Shown in pieces: positions 27,251-37,800 of a stretch of 64,000 nt of DNA; position 1 is the stretch's first letter, and the number at the start of each line of letters is the position of its first letter. Source of the DNA: Leptobacterium flavescens (lineage in GTDB: Bacteria > Bacteroidota > Bacteroidia > Flavobacteriales > Flavobacteriaceae); the NCBI RefSeq assembly GCF_010671605.1, contig NZ_JAABOO010000003.1:247993-311992 (forward strand). The letters are read 5' to 3'. The notes beneath the pieces are model-generated. The model was not told where the DNA came from and ran no database searches. It saw nothing but the letters and a program-made list of their open reading frames with translations. The translations under genes were made by a program, and so were the position numbers.

Positions 27251-28408
27251 ATGCCATTCTATCATAAATTAGGAGAAATTCCACCAAAACGACATACCAT
27301 TTTCAGAAAGCCAAATGGAGATCTCTACTATGAACAATTGTTCGGGACCATAGGCTTTGACGGGATGTCCACCAATATGTATCACGAGCACCGCCCCACT
27401 CAGGTAAAAGAGATCAAGGGAAGTTACAGTGTGGCTCCCAAAGTTGCTTTAAAGAACCATATGAAATCCTACCGTTTTCACGGCTTCAAGATAAAACCCG
27501 AAAAGGATTATCTGGAAAGCAGGAAGGCAGTACTGACTAACAGCGATTGTACCATTATCCTTGCTGCTCCTCAGGAATCGGTAAAGGATTATTTTTATAA
27601 AAACACAGATGCGGATGAACTGATCTTCATCCATAAAGGATCGGGTAAACTGAGGACTTTCCTCGGAAACCTGGATTTTAAATACGGAGACTATCTCCTG
27701 GTTCCCAGGGGGGTGATCTATAAAATAGATTTCGATACCGATGATAACCGTTTGTTTATTGTCGAGTCGAGAAGGCCTATCTATACCCCTAAAAGGTACA
27801 GGAACTGGTTCGGGCAGCTGCTGGAGCATTCTCCTTTTTGCGAGCGCGATATCAGAAGGCCGGAAGAACTGGAAACCCATAATGAAAAAGGGGAGTTCCT
27901 TATAAAAGTGAGAAAGCAGGATGAGATCTTCGATATGGTCTATGCCACGCACCCTTTTGATGTGGTGGGTTATGACGGCTTTAATTATCCGTATGCCTTC
28001 TCCATTCACGATTTTGAGCCTATAACGGGACGAGTTCACCAGCCGCCTCCGGTGCATCAGACATTCGAGACCGATGCCTTTGTAGTGTGTAGTTTTGTTC
28101 CGCGTATATATGACTATCACCCTCAGGCTATTCCCGCACCTTACAATCACAGTAATATAGACAGTGATGAGGTGCTGTACTATGTAGACGGCGATTTTAT
28201 GAGTCGTAATGATATAGGACCCGGACACATTTCACTGCATCCTGCCGGAATTCCGCACGGACCGCATCCCGGGGCTGTTGAAAGAAGCATAGGTCAGGAA
28301 AAAACAGATGAGCTGGCCGTAATGGTCGATACCTTTAAACCTTTACAGGTTACGGAAGAAGCCCTGCAGATCGCAGACGATAATTATCATAAATCCTGGC
28401 TGGAATAA
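27251..28408 (+). CDS. hmgA: Homogentisate 1,2-dioxygenase
   Basis: A 385-residue non-heme iron dioxygenase opening homogentisate to maleylacetoacetate in tyrosine degradation. Family segments include a PFYHKLGEIPPKRHT start, PTQVKEIKGSYSVAPKVALK, LVPRGVIYKIDF, the His-rich GRVHQPPPVHQTFETDAFVV and the C-terminal SLHPAGIPHGPHPGAVE that supplies iron ligands. It is shorter than human/Pseudomonas HGD (about 440 aa), as in other Bacteroidota. hppD, the preceding pathway step, lies 135 bp downstream; no fumarylacetoacetase is in the window. Confidence 0.92.
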   Translation: MPFYHKLGEIPPKRHTIFRKPNGDLYYEQLFGTIGFDGMSTNMYHEHRPTQVKEIKGSYSVAPKVALKNHMKSYRFHGFKIKPEKDYLESRKAVLTNSDCTIILAAPQESVKDYFYKNTDADELIFIHKGSGKLRTFLGNLDFKYGDYLLVPRGVIYKIDFDTDDNRLFIVESRRPIYTPKRYRNWFGQLLEHSPFCERDIRRPEELETHNEKGEFLIKVRKQDEIFDMVYATHPFDVVGYDGFNYPYAFSIHDFEPITGRVHQPPPVHQTFETDAFVVCSFVPRIYDYHPQAIPAPYNHSNIDSDEVLYYVDGDFMSRNDIGPGHISLHPAGIPHGPHPGAVERSIGQEKTDELAVMVDTFKPLQVTEEALQIADDNYHKSWLE

Positions 28409-28509
28409 GATGCTTAAGAACAGAATAGATATAACCGCTCATTTAAGAGCCATGTGGTAAGTTTGATTGTTATTCGGCTTAGTAGAATTTCAAATCAATA
28501 ATAATCAAT

Positions 28510-28525
28510 TCCCGTTGGAACGGGA
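28510..28525. promoter_or_regulatory. Palindrome upstream of hppD, candidate operator
   Basis: TCCCGTTGGAACGGGA is a dyad with perfect 7-bp arms and a 2-nt centre, 18 nt before the hppD ATG. The short centre is unsuitable for a terminator, and no T-tract follows, so protein binding is more likely than termination. Confidence 0.5.
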
Positions 28526-28543
28526 TTTAAAAAATATCAGATC

Positions 28544-29683
28544 ATGGCAATTGATAAAACATCTTTAGAATTAGAAAAAACAGTTCCGGACGCAGAAGAC
28601 TTTCTGCCTTTATTAGGAACGGACTATGTTGAACTTTATGTAGGCAATGCAAAGCAGGCGGCACATTATTATCAGGCAGCCTGGGGCTTCCAGCCTGTGG
28701 CCTATGCCGGCCTGGAGACGGGTTTAAAAGACCGGGTTTCCTATGTGTTGCAACAGGATAAAATAAGATTGGTCTTAACGTCTCCCTTGCAATCGGGAGG
28801 AGATATTAACCGCCATATAGATGCGCACGGAGATGGAGTGAAAGTAGTGGCCCTTTGGGTAGACGACGCTGCGAAAAGTCACGAAGAAACCGTTAAAAGG
28901 GGTGCAAAGAGTTATATGGAACCTGAAAAGTTCACCGACGAACACGGGGAAGCTGTAATTTCGGGAATTCACACCTACGGAGAGACTGTTCACCTATTTG
29001 TGGAGCGTAAAAACTATAAAGGAGCTTTCCTTCCGGGTTATAAGGAATGGAACCCTTCTTATAAACCGGCTCCCTTAGGATTGAAATATATAGACCATAT
29101 GGTGGGGAATGTTGGCTGGAATGAAATGAACAAATGGTGCGAGTTCTACGCCAAGGTGATGGGCTTTGCCCAGTTGATATCTTTTGATGACAGCGACATC
29201 TCTACAGATTATACAGCCCTGATGAGTAAGGTGATGAGTAACGGGAACGGACGCATTAAATTCCCTATTAACGAACCGGCAGAGGGAAGGAAAAAATCCC
29301 AGATTGAAGAATATATCGATTTTTATAACGGTGCCGGAGTGCAGCATATAGCACTGGCAACCGATAATATCATAGAAACGGTCGGCGAACTTAAAGCAAG
29401 AGGTGTTGAATTCCTCTATGTTCCGGAAACCTATTACGATACGGTACTGGACAGGGTTGGAGAGATAGATGAGGACCTGGAGCCTTTAAAGGAATTGGGA
29501 ATACTCATAGACAGGGATGATGAAGGTTATCTGCTGCAGTTATTCACCAAGCCGGTACTCGACAGACCGACCATGTTTTTTGAGATCATTCAGCGAAAAG
29601 GTGCTCAATCTTTCGGAAAAGGAAACTTTAAAGCACTTTTTGAAGCTATAGAACGCGAACAGGAAATGCGAGGTACATTATAA
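28544..29683 (+). CDS. hppD: 4-hydroxyphenylpyruvate dioxygenase
   Basis: A 379-residue vicinal-oxygen-chelate enzyme making homogentisate from 4-hydroxyphenylpyruvate. It has two repeats: an N-terminal half starting LLGTDYVELYVGNAKQAAHY and a catalytic half starting YIDHMVGNVG with the first iron His. The others lie in GAGVQHIALATDNI (second His) and the C-terminal TMFFEIIQRKG (Glu). Together with hmgA it forms the tyrosine-to-maleylacetoacetate route. Confidence 0.95.
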   Translation: MAIDKTSLELEKTVPDAEDFLPLLGTDYVELYVGNAKQAAHYYQAAWGFQPVAYAGLETGLKDRVSYVLQQDKIRLVLTSPLQSGGDINRHIDAHGDGVKVVALWVDDAAKSHEETVKRGAKSYMEPEKFTDEHGEAVISGIHTYGETVHLFVERKNYKGAFLPGYKEWNPSYKPAPLGLKYIDHMVGNVGWNEMNKWCEFYAKVMGFAQLISFDDSDISTDYTALMSKVMSNGNGRIKFPINEPAEGRKKSQIEEYIDFYNGAGVQHIALATDNIIETVGELKARGVEFLYVPETYYDTVLDRVGEIDEDLEPLKELGILIDRDDEGYLLQLFTKPVLDRPTMFFEIIQRKGAQSFGKGNFKALFEAIEREQEMRGTL

Positions 29684-29769
29684 AAACTTCGTTTTTTTGA
29701 GAAATTATCAATATTTCGAATCAAAACTTAACAACTTAATTCACATTGTGTTAAAGTCAATTTGAGAGC

Positions 29770-29799
29770 TTGCAAAATTCAAAAGCGGTCGTACCTTTG
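29770..29799 (+). promoter_or_regulatory. Strong predicted promoter in front of a non-coding interval
   Basis: TTG (29770-29772), 19 nt, then TACCTTTG (29792-29799), a full match to the TTG-N19-TAnnTTTG layout. The nearest downstream gene begins about 200 nt away and beyond a terminator, so this promoter most likely drives the short RNA at about 29805-29909. Confidence 0.6.
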
Positions 29800-29804
29800 C
29801 ATCC

Positions 29805-29909
29805 GCAAAAAGGGTGGTGCCTTTTTGTAATTTTAAGTAAAGTTTTCATAATTTAAAGTTTTGGTTGGTTAATAAAAAAAGCCCTGGCGAAAATGTCAGG
29901 GCTTTTTTT
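29805..29909 (+). ncRNA. Candidate small RNA, about 105 nt
   Basis: The interval is bracketed by a consensus promoter and a strong terminator and contains no reading frame. It would begin with a perfect hairpin, CAAAAAGG / CCTTTTTG (29806-29827, loop GTGGTG), continue through an A/T-rich single-stranded stretch and end in the terminator hairpin. I do not recognise it as tmRNA, 6S, RNase P or SRP RNA. It could alternatively be a leader that is attenuated before the DUF3108 gene. The remaining parts of the gap, 29684-29769 and 29910-29996, show nothing else. Confidence 0.5.
29874..29909. terminator. Terminator of the candidate small RNA
   Basis: AAAAAAAGCCCTG / CAGGGCTTTTTTT, 13 perfect pairs around a 10-nt loop. 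It is symmetric and could work in both directions. Confidence 0.85.
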
Positions 29910-29996
29910 GTACAATTTTTTGGAACAGAAATTGTTTAACATAGTATTACGACAAATAATGTAGTTGTTTTTTTTATTTTTATGCTATTAAAGAGA

Positions 29997-30791
29997 ATGA
30001 TGAAAAAAATATTAGGAATTCTGTTTCTATTGTTATTATCAACCGGTTTTAGTGTTCAGAATAACAATACAAACTATAAGGCCTTTAAATCCGGCGAGTG
30101 GTTTCAGTTCCGGATACATTACGGGATCTTCAATGCCAGCTATGCTACCTTGGAGGTCAAGGATGAGTATATGGACGGAGTACCTGTACATCATGTTATC
30201 GGGAAAGGAAGGACCACGGGTCTGGCAAGGTTGTTCTTTAAGGTAGATGATACCTACGAAACCTTTATAGACAAGGAAGACGGGCGCCCCTATCGCTTTA
30301 TCAGGAATATAAACGAAGGCGGGCACACCAAGGATGTGGAGATCAATTTTGATTACGAGAATAATACGGCTTTATATCACGATAAAAAAAGGGATAGAAA
30401 GAAAATAGTGGCTATTCACGACGAGATCCACGATATGGTCTCTACCTTCTATTACCTGAGGAATGAGGTTAATATCGATAGCCTTCGGATAAACGATGAG
30501 TTTACCCTGGATATGCTGTATGACGATGATGAAACCTTTAAGTTTCGTCTGAAATATTTGGGGAAAGAAACTATCAGAACCAAGTTTGGAAAAGTAAATT
30601 GCTTAAAATTCAGGCCCTACGTACAATCGGGAAGGGTCTTTAAAGAAAAAGAAAGTTTAACTATTTGGGTCTCAAATGATCAAAATAAGATACCTTTGCG
30701 GGTGAAAGCAGACCTTGCTGTGGGTAGTATTAAAGCAGACCTGAATGCCTATAAAGGTTTGAGGCATCAGTTTAAAATAGTAGTTAAATAA
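29997..30791 (+). CDS. DUF3108-domain secreted protein
   Basis: About 264 residues from the ATG at 29997; ATGs also exist at 29982 and 30000, and the later ones place a normal signal peptide (MKKILGILFLLLLSTGFS) at the N-terminus. The body matches the DUF3108 pattern: FKSGEWFQFRIHYGIFNASYA near the start and VSTFYYLRN in the middle. The family is periplasmic and of unknown function. It begins a tight run with kynA (5-bp gap), the M23 gene and pgi. Confidence 0.75.
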   Translation: MMKKILGILFLLLLSTGFSVQNNNTNYKAFKSGEWFQFRIHYGIFNASYATLEVKDEYMDGVPVHHVIGKGRTTGLARLFFKVDDTYETFIDKEDGRPYRFIRNINEGGHTKDVEINFDYENNTALYHDKKRDRKKIVAIHDEIHDMVSTFYYLRNEVNIDSLRINDEFTLDMLYDDDETFKFRLKYLGKETIRTKFGKVNCLKFRPYVQSGRVFKEKESLTIWVSNDQNKIPLRVKADLAVGSIKADLNAYKGLRHQFKIVVK

Positions 30792-30796
30792 TTTCC

Positions 30797-31756
30797 ATGA
30801 AAATACAACCTGATATTGCTCAGCGTATTCACAGACTTGAAGAAAAATACAGAAACTCAGGTCAGGATCTGGGCTCTTACCTCGATGGATTATTACATCA
30901 AAGATATCTTACCTACTGGGATTATATTCACCTGGATACCCTTCTGAGTCTTCAGATCCCCAGAACGCATTTTCCCGATGAGGAAATATTTATCATGTAC
31001 CATCAGATTACGGAGCTTTACTTTAAACTGATCATTCATGAGCAAAAGCAGATCATTGATGACAAACTTCAGAGAGCCACCTTTTTTACGCAGAAAATAA
31101 ACAGGATAAACAGTTATTTTAAAACCCTTATTTCCTCTTTTGAGATCATGATCAATGGGATGGAGAGGGAGCAATTCCTGCAGTACAGGATGTCTTTGCT
31201 GCCTGCCAGCGGATTTCAATCGGCTCAATTCAGGATGATAGAATTTTATTCGACACCCCTGGAAAACCTGGTGCACTTTACCGTAAGAGATCGCTTTTCC
31301 GAAAACGACAGCCCGGAAGACCTTTATGAGCATATGTACTGGAAAAAGGGGGCAACCGATATGGAAACAGGCGAAAAAACACTTACCCTTAAGCAGTTTG
31401 AATACCGCTATACCCCGAGATTTATGAGGATCGCCAGGGAAGTGAAAAATGCCACCATTTACCATAAGTTTCTGCAGCTGCCGGAAAAGGAGAAAACCCC
31501 GGAACTGATAGAGGCTATGAAGCAGCTGGATACCAATGCCAATGTGCATTGGCCGCTTATGCATATGGGCTCTGCCTATCGTTATTTAAGAAGAGAAAAA
31601 AACGCTATAGACGCCACCGGAGGAACTAACTGGAAAGATTATTTACCTCCAAGTTTTCAAAAAGTCATCTTTTTTCCTGAAATTTGGAACAATTCAGAAA
31701 AAGAAAACTGGGGAAAACAGTGGGTAGATCATATGTTTAATCCTGAAAAAAAATAA
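30797..31756 (+). CDS. kynA: Tryptophan 2,3-dioxygenase
   Basis: A 319-residue heme dioxygenase converting L-tryptophan to N-formylkynurenine, the first step of the kynurenine route. The family blocks are DLGSYLDGLLHQRYLTYWDY, EEIFIMYHQITELYFKLIIHE (helices around the substrate) and the C-terminal NVHWPLMHMGSAYRYL. The length is slightly above the typical 280-300. Its neighbour hppD/hmgA region deals with tyrosine, so this stretch is concerned with aromatic amino acid catabolism. kmo and kynU are not in the window. Confidence 0.92.
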   Translation: MKIQPDIAQRIHRLEEKYRNSGQDLGSYLDGLLHQRYLTYWDYIHLDTLLSLQIPRTHFPDEEIFIMYHQITELYFKLIIHEQKQIIDDKLQRATFFTQKINRINSYFKTLISSFEIMINGMEREQFLQYRMSLLPASGFQSAQFRMIEFYSTPLENLVHFTVRDRFSENDSPEDLYEHMYWKKGATDMETGEKTLTLKQFEYRYTPRFMRIAREVKNATIYHKFLQLPEKEKTPELIEAMKQLDTNANVHWPLMHMGSAYRYLRREKNAIDATGGTNWKDYLPPSFQKVIFFPEIWNNSEKENWGKQWVDHMFNPEKK

Positions 31757-31766
31757 TTTGATAGAA

Positions 31767-33089
31767 ATGAAAAGGATACCGGTATTTATGCTAATGGCTT
31801 TGGCATTTGCTTGTAAAGGAAAGAAAGAAGAGCTCATTGTTGATCAGACGGAAGAAATAGTTGAGGAGGCCCCTGTGGAGGTTGTGGAGTTCGGTTATAA
31901 TCTCAATGATTATACAGTACAGAAAGACACCGTTAAATCTGGCGACAGCTTTGGAGAGATCCTTCTTAATCACCGCATCGGCTACAGTAAAATAGCAGAG
32001 ATAGCGGCTCAGGTGAAGGATACTTTTGATGTAACCAAAATAAGAGCAGGAAAAACCTATACCCTCCTGAAAACAAAAGACACCACCGAAAAGGCACAGG
32101 TGTTTATCTATAAGCACGACAATATTAATTACACCATTGTAGATTTCAAGGATTCCCTGGTAAATGCCGTACGCTATAAAAAGCCGGTAAAGATCGTAGA
32201 GAGAGAAGCTACAGGAGTTATAGAAACAACCCTTTCGGATGCCGTACTCGAACAGGGAATAGATTATGAGATCATCAATAAGATGTCTGATGTTTATGCC
32301 TGGACCGTCGACTTTTTCCGATTGCAGAAAGGAGACAGGTTTAAGGTGATCTATAAGGAAAAATATATTGAAGACAGTATCTATGCCGGGTCGGGTGAGA
32401 TAATAGCGGCCTATTTTGAGCATAAGGAACAACCATTCTATGCTTTCAGGTATGAGAACGATTCTATTCTCGGCACCGTAGATTATTACGACGATGAGGC
32501 CAATACCCTGAGAAGGGCTTTCCTGAGAGCCCCGGTTAAGTTTAGCAGGATCTCTTCCCGCTATAACCTGAGAAGAAGGATTGCCTATTACGGAAACCGT
32601 GTACGCCCCCACAAAGGAACAGATTATGCGGCCAATGTCGGAACACCTATTCTGGCTACTGCCAACGGAACCGTAGTAGCTTCGTCCTATACCAGAGGAA
32701 ACGGGAAATATGTAAAAATAAGACATAACAGCACTTACAGCACCCAGTACCTGCACATGCAGAACAGGAATGTGAAAGTTGGGGATTTTGTAAAGCAGGG
32801 AGATGTGATCGGATGGGTTGGAATGACCGGTAATACCAGTGGTCCGCACGTATGCTACCGCTTCTGGAAAAATGGAAGACAGGTAGACCCTTACAAGCAG
32901 GATCTTCCCGCTGCAGAACCGATCAAACCGGAAATTAAGGACAGTTACCTGAAGTTTATCCGTCCGTTGGTTACCCAGTTAGATTGTATTGAGTTTCATG
33001 AAAAGAAGGAAGTGCAGGAGGAATACCTAACAGAACTAAACGATATAAACGAAACAGATAATGTCACTAACAACCGCCAATCCAAATAA
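31767..33089 (+). CDS. M23-family peptidoglycan metallopeptidase, lipoprotein
   Basis: About 440 residues starting at the ATG at 31767, 10 bases after kynA. The signal ends in LAFAC, a lipobox. Residues 40-250 hold LysM-like/OapA-like parts ([20 protein letters not shown]). The LytM domain has HKGTD (Zn ligands His and Asp) but [10 protein letters not shown] where the usual motif is HxH, so a Cys replaces the third ligand. It probably trims peptidoglycan cross-links in the periplasm. Its last 29 bases overlap pgi. Confidence 0.88.
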   Translation: MKRIPVFMLMALAFACKGKKEELIVDQTEEIVEEAPVEVVEFGYNLNDYTVQKDTVKSGDSFGEILLNHRIGYSKIAEIAAQVKDTFDVTKIRAGKTYTLLKTKDTTEKAQVFIYKHDNINYTIVDFKDSLVNAVRYKKPVKIVEREATGVIETTLSDAVLEQGIDYEIINKMSDVYAWTVDFFRLQKGDRFKVIYKEKYIEDSIYAGSGEIIAAYFEHKEQPFYAFRYENDSILGTVDYYDDEANTLRRAFLRAPVKFSRISSRYNLRRRIAYYGNRVRPHKGTDYAANVGTPILATANGTVVASSYTRGNGKYVKIRHNSTYSTQYLHMQNRNVKVGDFVKQGDVIGWVGMTGNTSGPHVCYRFWKNGRQVDPYKQDLPAAEPIKPEIKDSYLKFIRPLVTQLDCIEFHEKKEVQEEYLTELNDINETDNVTNNRQSK

Positions 33090-34701
33090 AACCGCTGCAT
33101 GGAGTAAACTACAAGCCCATTTCAATCAAATAAAGGAAACCCATTTAAAGGAGTTGTTTGCCCAGGATAAGGAACGGGCAGATAAACTGACGCTCCGCTG
33201 GAATGACTTCTACGCAGATTTTTCAAAGAACAGAATTACCACAGAAACCTTGGAGTTGCTTTTTGAGCTGGCCAGGGAAATGGACCTGGAGAATGCCATT
33301 GAAAAGTATTTTACAGGCGATATAATTAACCAGACCGAGAAAAGAGCGGTCCTGCATACGGCTTTAAGAGCTGCCGAAAATGATGAAATACTGGTAAACG
33401 GCCGGAATGTGGTTCCGGAAGTTTACAGGGTAAAAGAACATATAAAAAAATTCAGTGATTCCGTTATCTCCGGTGAACTTAAGGGATATACCGGAAAAGC
33501 TTTTACCGATATTGTGAATATCGGTATCGGGGGCTCGGATCTGGGCCCGGCCATGGTTACCGAAGCTCTAGCTTATTACGGGAACCACCTGAAAACACAT
33601 TTTGTCAGTAATGTAGATGGAGACCACGTACACGAATGCCTTAAAAAGCTCGATCCGGAGACCACGCTCTTCGTTATCGTCTCCAAAACCTTTACTACCC
33701 AGGAAACACTGAGCAATGCCACTACTGTAAAAAAATGGTTCCTGAAGCACGGAACCCCCGCAGATATTGCCAAACACTTTGTGGCTGTATCTACCAATCT
33801 GGAAAAAATTGCCGAATTCGGTATTGCAGACGAGAATGTTTTTCCGATGTGGGACTGGGTTGGTGGCCGTTTTTCTCTGTGGAGTGCCGTAGGCCTTTCG
33901 ATCAGCCTGGCGATCGGTTATGAGAATTTCGACCAGATGCTGAAGGGGGCTCATGCCATGGACAAGCATTTCAGGACGACGGAATTTGATAAAAATATCC
34001 CGGTCGTTTCTGCCCTGCTTACGGTATGGTATAACAATTTCTTCGGGGCCGAAAGTGAAGCCATCATTCCTTATACCCAATACCTGCACCGTTTTGCCGC
34101 TTATCTGCAACAGGGCATTATGGAAAGTAACGGTAAGAGCGTAGACCGCGGTGGGAGCCGTGTTGGTTATGAAACGGGGACCATCATCTGGGGAGAACCC
34201 GGAACCAATTCGCAACATGCCTTTTTTCAGCTGATACATCAGGGAACCAAGCTTATTCCTGCCGACTTTATAGGCTATGTTCGCCCGCTTCATGGTGACA
34301 AGGAGCATCACGACAAGTTGATGGCTAATTTCTTTGCGCAGACCGAAGCTCTGATGAATGGAAAAACTTCAGAGCAAGTACTTTCGGAGCTAAAAGAGCA
34401 GCAATTACCACAGGAACAGATAGATTTACTTCTTCCTTTTAAAGTTTTTGAAGGCAATAAGCCCACGACCACCCTACTTATTAACAAACTCACCCCTCAT
34501 AGCCTGGGAGCACTGATTGCCATGTACGAACACAAGATATTTGTACAGGGAATTGTATGGAACATTTTTAGCTATGACCAGTGGGGAGTGGAGCTCGGAA
34601 AGCAGCTTGCCAATAAAATCTTAAAGGACATTCAGGCTGATGATATTGCAAAACATGACGAATCTACCCTCAATTTATTGCGATATTTCAAGAATTATTA
34701 A
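33061..34701 (+). CDS. pgi: Glucose-6-phosphate isomerase
   Basis: A 546-residue enzyme interconverting glucose-6-phosphate and fructose-6-phosphate. Signatures are [53 protein letters not shown] (PGI signature) and the catalytic region [16 protein letters not shown]. Full family length. Its ATG lies inside the M23 gene in another frame (29-bp overlap), an unusually long same-strand overlap that implies coupling. Confidence 0.96.
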   Translation: MSLTTANPNKTAAWSKLQAHFNQIKETHLKELFAQDKERADKLTLRWNDFYADFSKNRITTETLELLFELAREMDLENAIEKYFTGDIINQTEKRAVLHTALRAAENDEILVNGRNVVPEVYRVKEHIKKFSDSVISGELKGYTGKAFTDIVNIGIGGSDLGPAMVTEALAYYGNHLKTHFVSNVDGDHVHECLKKLDPETTLFVIVSKTFTTQETLSNATTVKKWFLKHGTPADIAKHFVAVSTNLEKIAEFGIADENVFPMWDWVGGRFSLWSAVGLSISLAIGYENFDQMLKGAHAMDKHFRTTEFDKNIPVVSALLTVWYNNFFGAESEAIIPYTQYLHRFAAYLQQGIMESNGKSVDRGGSRVGYETGTIIWGEPGTNSQHAFFQLIHQGTKLIPADFIGYVRPLHGDKEHHDKLMANFFAQTEALMNGKTSEQVLSELKEQQLPQEQIDLLLPFKVFEGNKPTTTLLINKLTPHSLGALIAMYEHKIFVQGIVWNIFSYDQWGVELGKQLANKILKDIQADDIAKHDESTLNLLRYFKNY

Positions 34702-34830
34702 CAATTTTTGTCAATAACTCATTTAACAAGTTAAATCGATGTTAAAGAAACAAGTGTGTTAAATAATTAAATTTGTTGATATTGTTAAAATATTTAACAT
34801 TGGCTTAATATTAGGATTTCTAAATAGCCG

Positions 34831-34838
34831 CAATTTTG
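34831..34838 (+). promoter_or_regulatory. Possible -7 element of the Oar-like receptor gene
   Basis: CAATTTTG is one mismatch from TAnnTTTG and is followed by GCATCC, like the -7 region at 29792. It lies 28 nt before the ATG; a TTG at 34800-34802 is rather far. Confidence 0.35.
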
Positions 34839-34865
34839 CATCCACAAACAAATTATAATTAACAC

Positions 34866-37800
34866 ATGAAAACAATTTACAATTGGTTTTTGACGGCAGT
34901 TTTCACGTTAGTGGCAACTGCTGCATTTTCTCAAGGGGTTACGACCTCTGCTTTAGGGGGTAAAGTTACTGACAATGTCGGAGAGCCATTGGCAGGAGCG
35001 AACGTAGTTGCCATTCACGTACCTTCTGGTACCAAGTATGGGGCAGTGACCGATTTTGACGGATTGTATAGAATTTCCAATATGCGTGTTGGAGGTCCTT
35101 ATACAGTTACTATTTCTTATGTAGGATTTAATGATTTTGTAAGATCAAATCAATTCTTAGACTTAGGTCAGACAAAAAGGATCAGTACACAATTGTCTGA
35201 ATCTACTACAGCACTAGATGAGGTGGTGATCACCGCTCAGGCTGCTGGAGGGGTATTCAGTGCTAACAAAACTGGTTCTGAAACAACAATTAACAGAAGA
35301 CAAATTCAAACACAACCTGCTGCTTCGAGATCTATTGCAGATTTCGTAAGGTTAACACCTGAAGCGCAGATCACTGAAGGAAACGATGGTTTCTCAGTTT
35401 CTTTTGCAGGACAGAACAACAGATTAAACGCTATCTACATTGACGGAGCGATCAGTAATGACGTATTCGGTCTTGCAGGTTCCGGTACTAACGGAGGGCA
35501 GACAGGAGCGAATCCTTTCTCTGTAGATGCTATCGAATCTTTCCAGGTTCAGTTAGCGCCGTTTGATGTTCGTATTGCAGGTTTTGCCGGAGGTGCGATC
35601 AGTGCGGTTACACGTTCAGGTACAAACAACTGGGAAGGATCTACTTACTACTTCCTTAGAAACGAAAGCCTTGCGGGAAAAACGCCGCCGGATCTGGTAG
35701 GTGACGGGGAAAGCCGTGAAAAGCTTGACGACTTTACTGCTCAGACTTACGGGTTCAGAGTTGGTGGTCCGATCGTAAAAGATAAATTATTCTTCTTCCT
35801 GAACTATGAAAGACAGGACGACGAAACTCCACAGCCATTCCAGTTCTCTAACTATACTGGAGATACTGACCAGGCTGGGATCGATAACTTAAGACAATTC
35901 CTTATCAATACTTACGGATACGATCCGGGAGGATTCTCAAACAATACACGTACACTTGTAAGAGATAACATTACTGCAAGATTAGACTGGAACATCAACG
36001 ATAACCACAAACTATCTTTCAGGTATAGCTGGAACAGTATTGATAACCTGGAAGCAAGAAGTTCTAACAACTTCAACATCGGGTTCATTAACGGATCTGA
36101 GTTCTTCGAGTCTGTTACCAATACAGCGTCTTTAGAGTGGAATGCACAGTTCGGTAATAAATTTGCCAACAGTCTTATTTTAGGATATACAAGAGTTAGA
36201 GATGACAGGGATCCTTCAGGAAGCCCGTTCCCAACTGTAGATATCCGAGATGGTAACGGTACTATTTCTTTCGGTGCTGAGCCTTTCTCAACTGCTAACC
36301 TATTAGATCAGGACATCTTCACGATTACGAATAACTTCGAGATCTATGCAGGAAAGCACACTATTACTTTAGGTACACACAACGAGTTTGCAAGCATCAA
36401 GAACTTATTCTTCGCTTTCAACTTCGGAGATTATACATATAACAGTGTTCAGGATTTCATCAACAACGAAAACCTTGACTTCTACCAGAGAGGATATTCT
36501 TTACTACCTGGAACAGGTATCGGAGATGACTCTTCAGGAGCTGCAGAATTCGATGTTGCTCAGTTAGGATTCTACGTTCAGGATGAGATCCAGTTTACAG
36601 ATAACTTCAGACTATCTGCTGGTATCCGTTTCGACCTTCCATTATGGGAAGACGGAATTGTAAACGACGACTTTAACAACAGAACTATTCCGATCCTTGA
36701 GGCAGCTGGAAAAGACCTTCAGGGAGCAAGAGTAGGTAGAGGAGTAAGTCCTATCCTTCACGTTTCTCCAAGAGTTGGATTTAACTGGGATGTAAACGGA
36801 GACAGAAGCACTCAGGTACGTGGTGGATTCGGTATCTTTACTTCAAGACTTCCATTGGTATGGCCTGGAGGTACTTATAACAACAACGGTGTTACCGGTG
36901 GATTCGGGGCTAGCTTTAATATCCCCGGAGATATTACCTTCAACCCTGATGTAAACAATCAGCCTGTAAACGTAGCTCCCGGAACTGGTGGAGTAGGTGG
37001 AAATGTTGACCTTTTCGCTTCAGGATTCAGACTTCCACAGGTACTTAAGTACAGTGTTGGTGTTGACCAGAGATTACCTTGGTGGGGCTTAATCGCTTCC
37101 TTCGACGGGATCTTCAACGACAATATCCAGACTGTATTCTATGAGAACCTTAACATCGGAGACCCTGTAAGTTTCTACGAAGGAGCAGATAACCGTCCGC
37201 GTTACAGCGACAGCTTCGGAGATCTTCTTGATAATACTTACGGTAGAGTAATCCTGGCTTCTAACACAAATGCTGGATCTTCTTATACAGCTTCTGTTAC
37301 CATTAGAAAGCCATTCACAAACGGTTTTGCCGGTAGTGCAACTTACTCTTACGGTAATGCTTTTGCGATCTTCGATCTTACTTCTTCTCAGAACAGTTCT
37401 CAGTGGAGAAACCACGAAACTGTTAACGGTAAGAACTCTAACCTTCCAACTACACGTTCGGACTTTGCACAAGGTCACAGAATCGTTGCTAACGTTTCTT
37501 ACGAGCACAAGTGGAATGATAATGTAAAGAGTACTATCGGACTTTTCTATGAAGGATCTCAGGCGCAGCCATTCAGCTACATCTACAGAGAAGGACCGGA
37601 TCTTCTTAACGACGATTCAAGAGATAACGCATTGATCTATGTTCCTGCTAACCAGAACGAAATTACTTTGGTAGAGCGTAACGGAGTTAGCCCTGAAGCT
37701 CAGTGGCAGGCATTAAACGCTTTTATCGAAGGTAATGACTACCTGAGAAGCAGAAGAGGTGACTATGCTGAGAGAAACGGAGACAGAGGACCATGGAGCC

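Noticed and set aside
27449..28228. Long open frame antisense to hmgA (about 259 codons)
   Set aside because: It lies wholly within the conserved hmgA gene, its product has no recognisable pattern and looks like a shadow of the real codons.
31791..32849. Long open frame antisense to the M23 peptidase gene (about 352 codons)
   Set aside because: It is fully covered by a gene with clear domain motifs; composition is that of a reverse-complement shadow.
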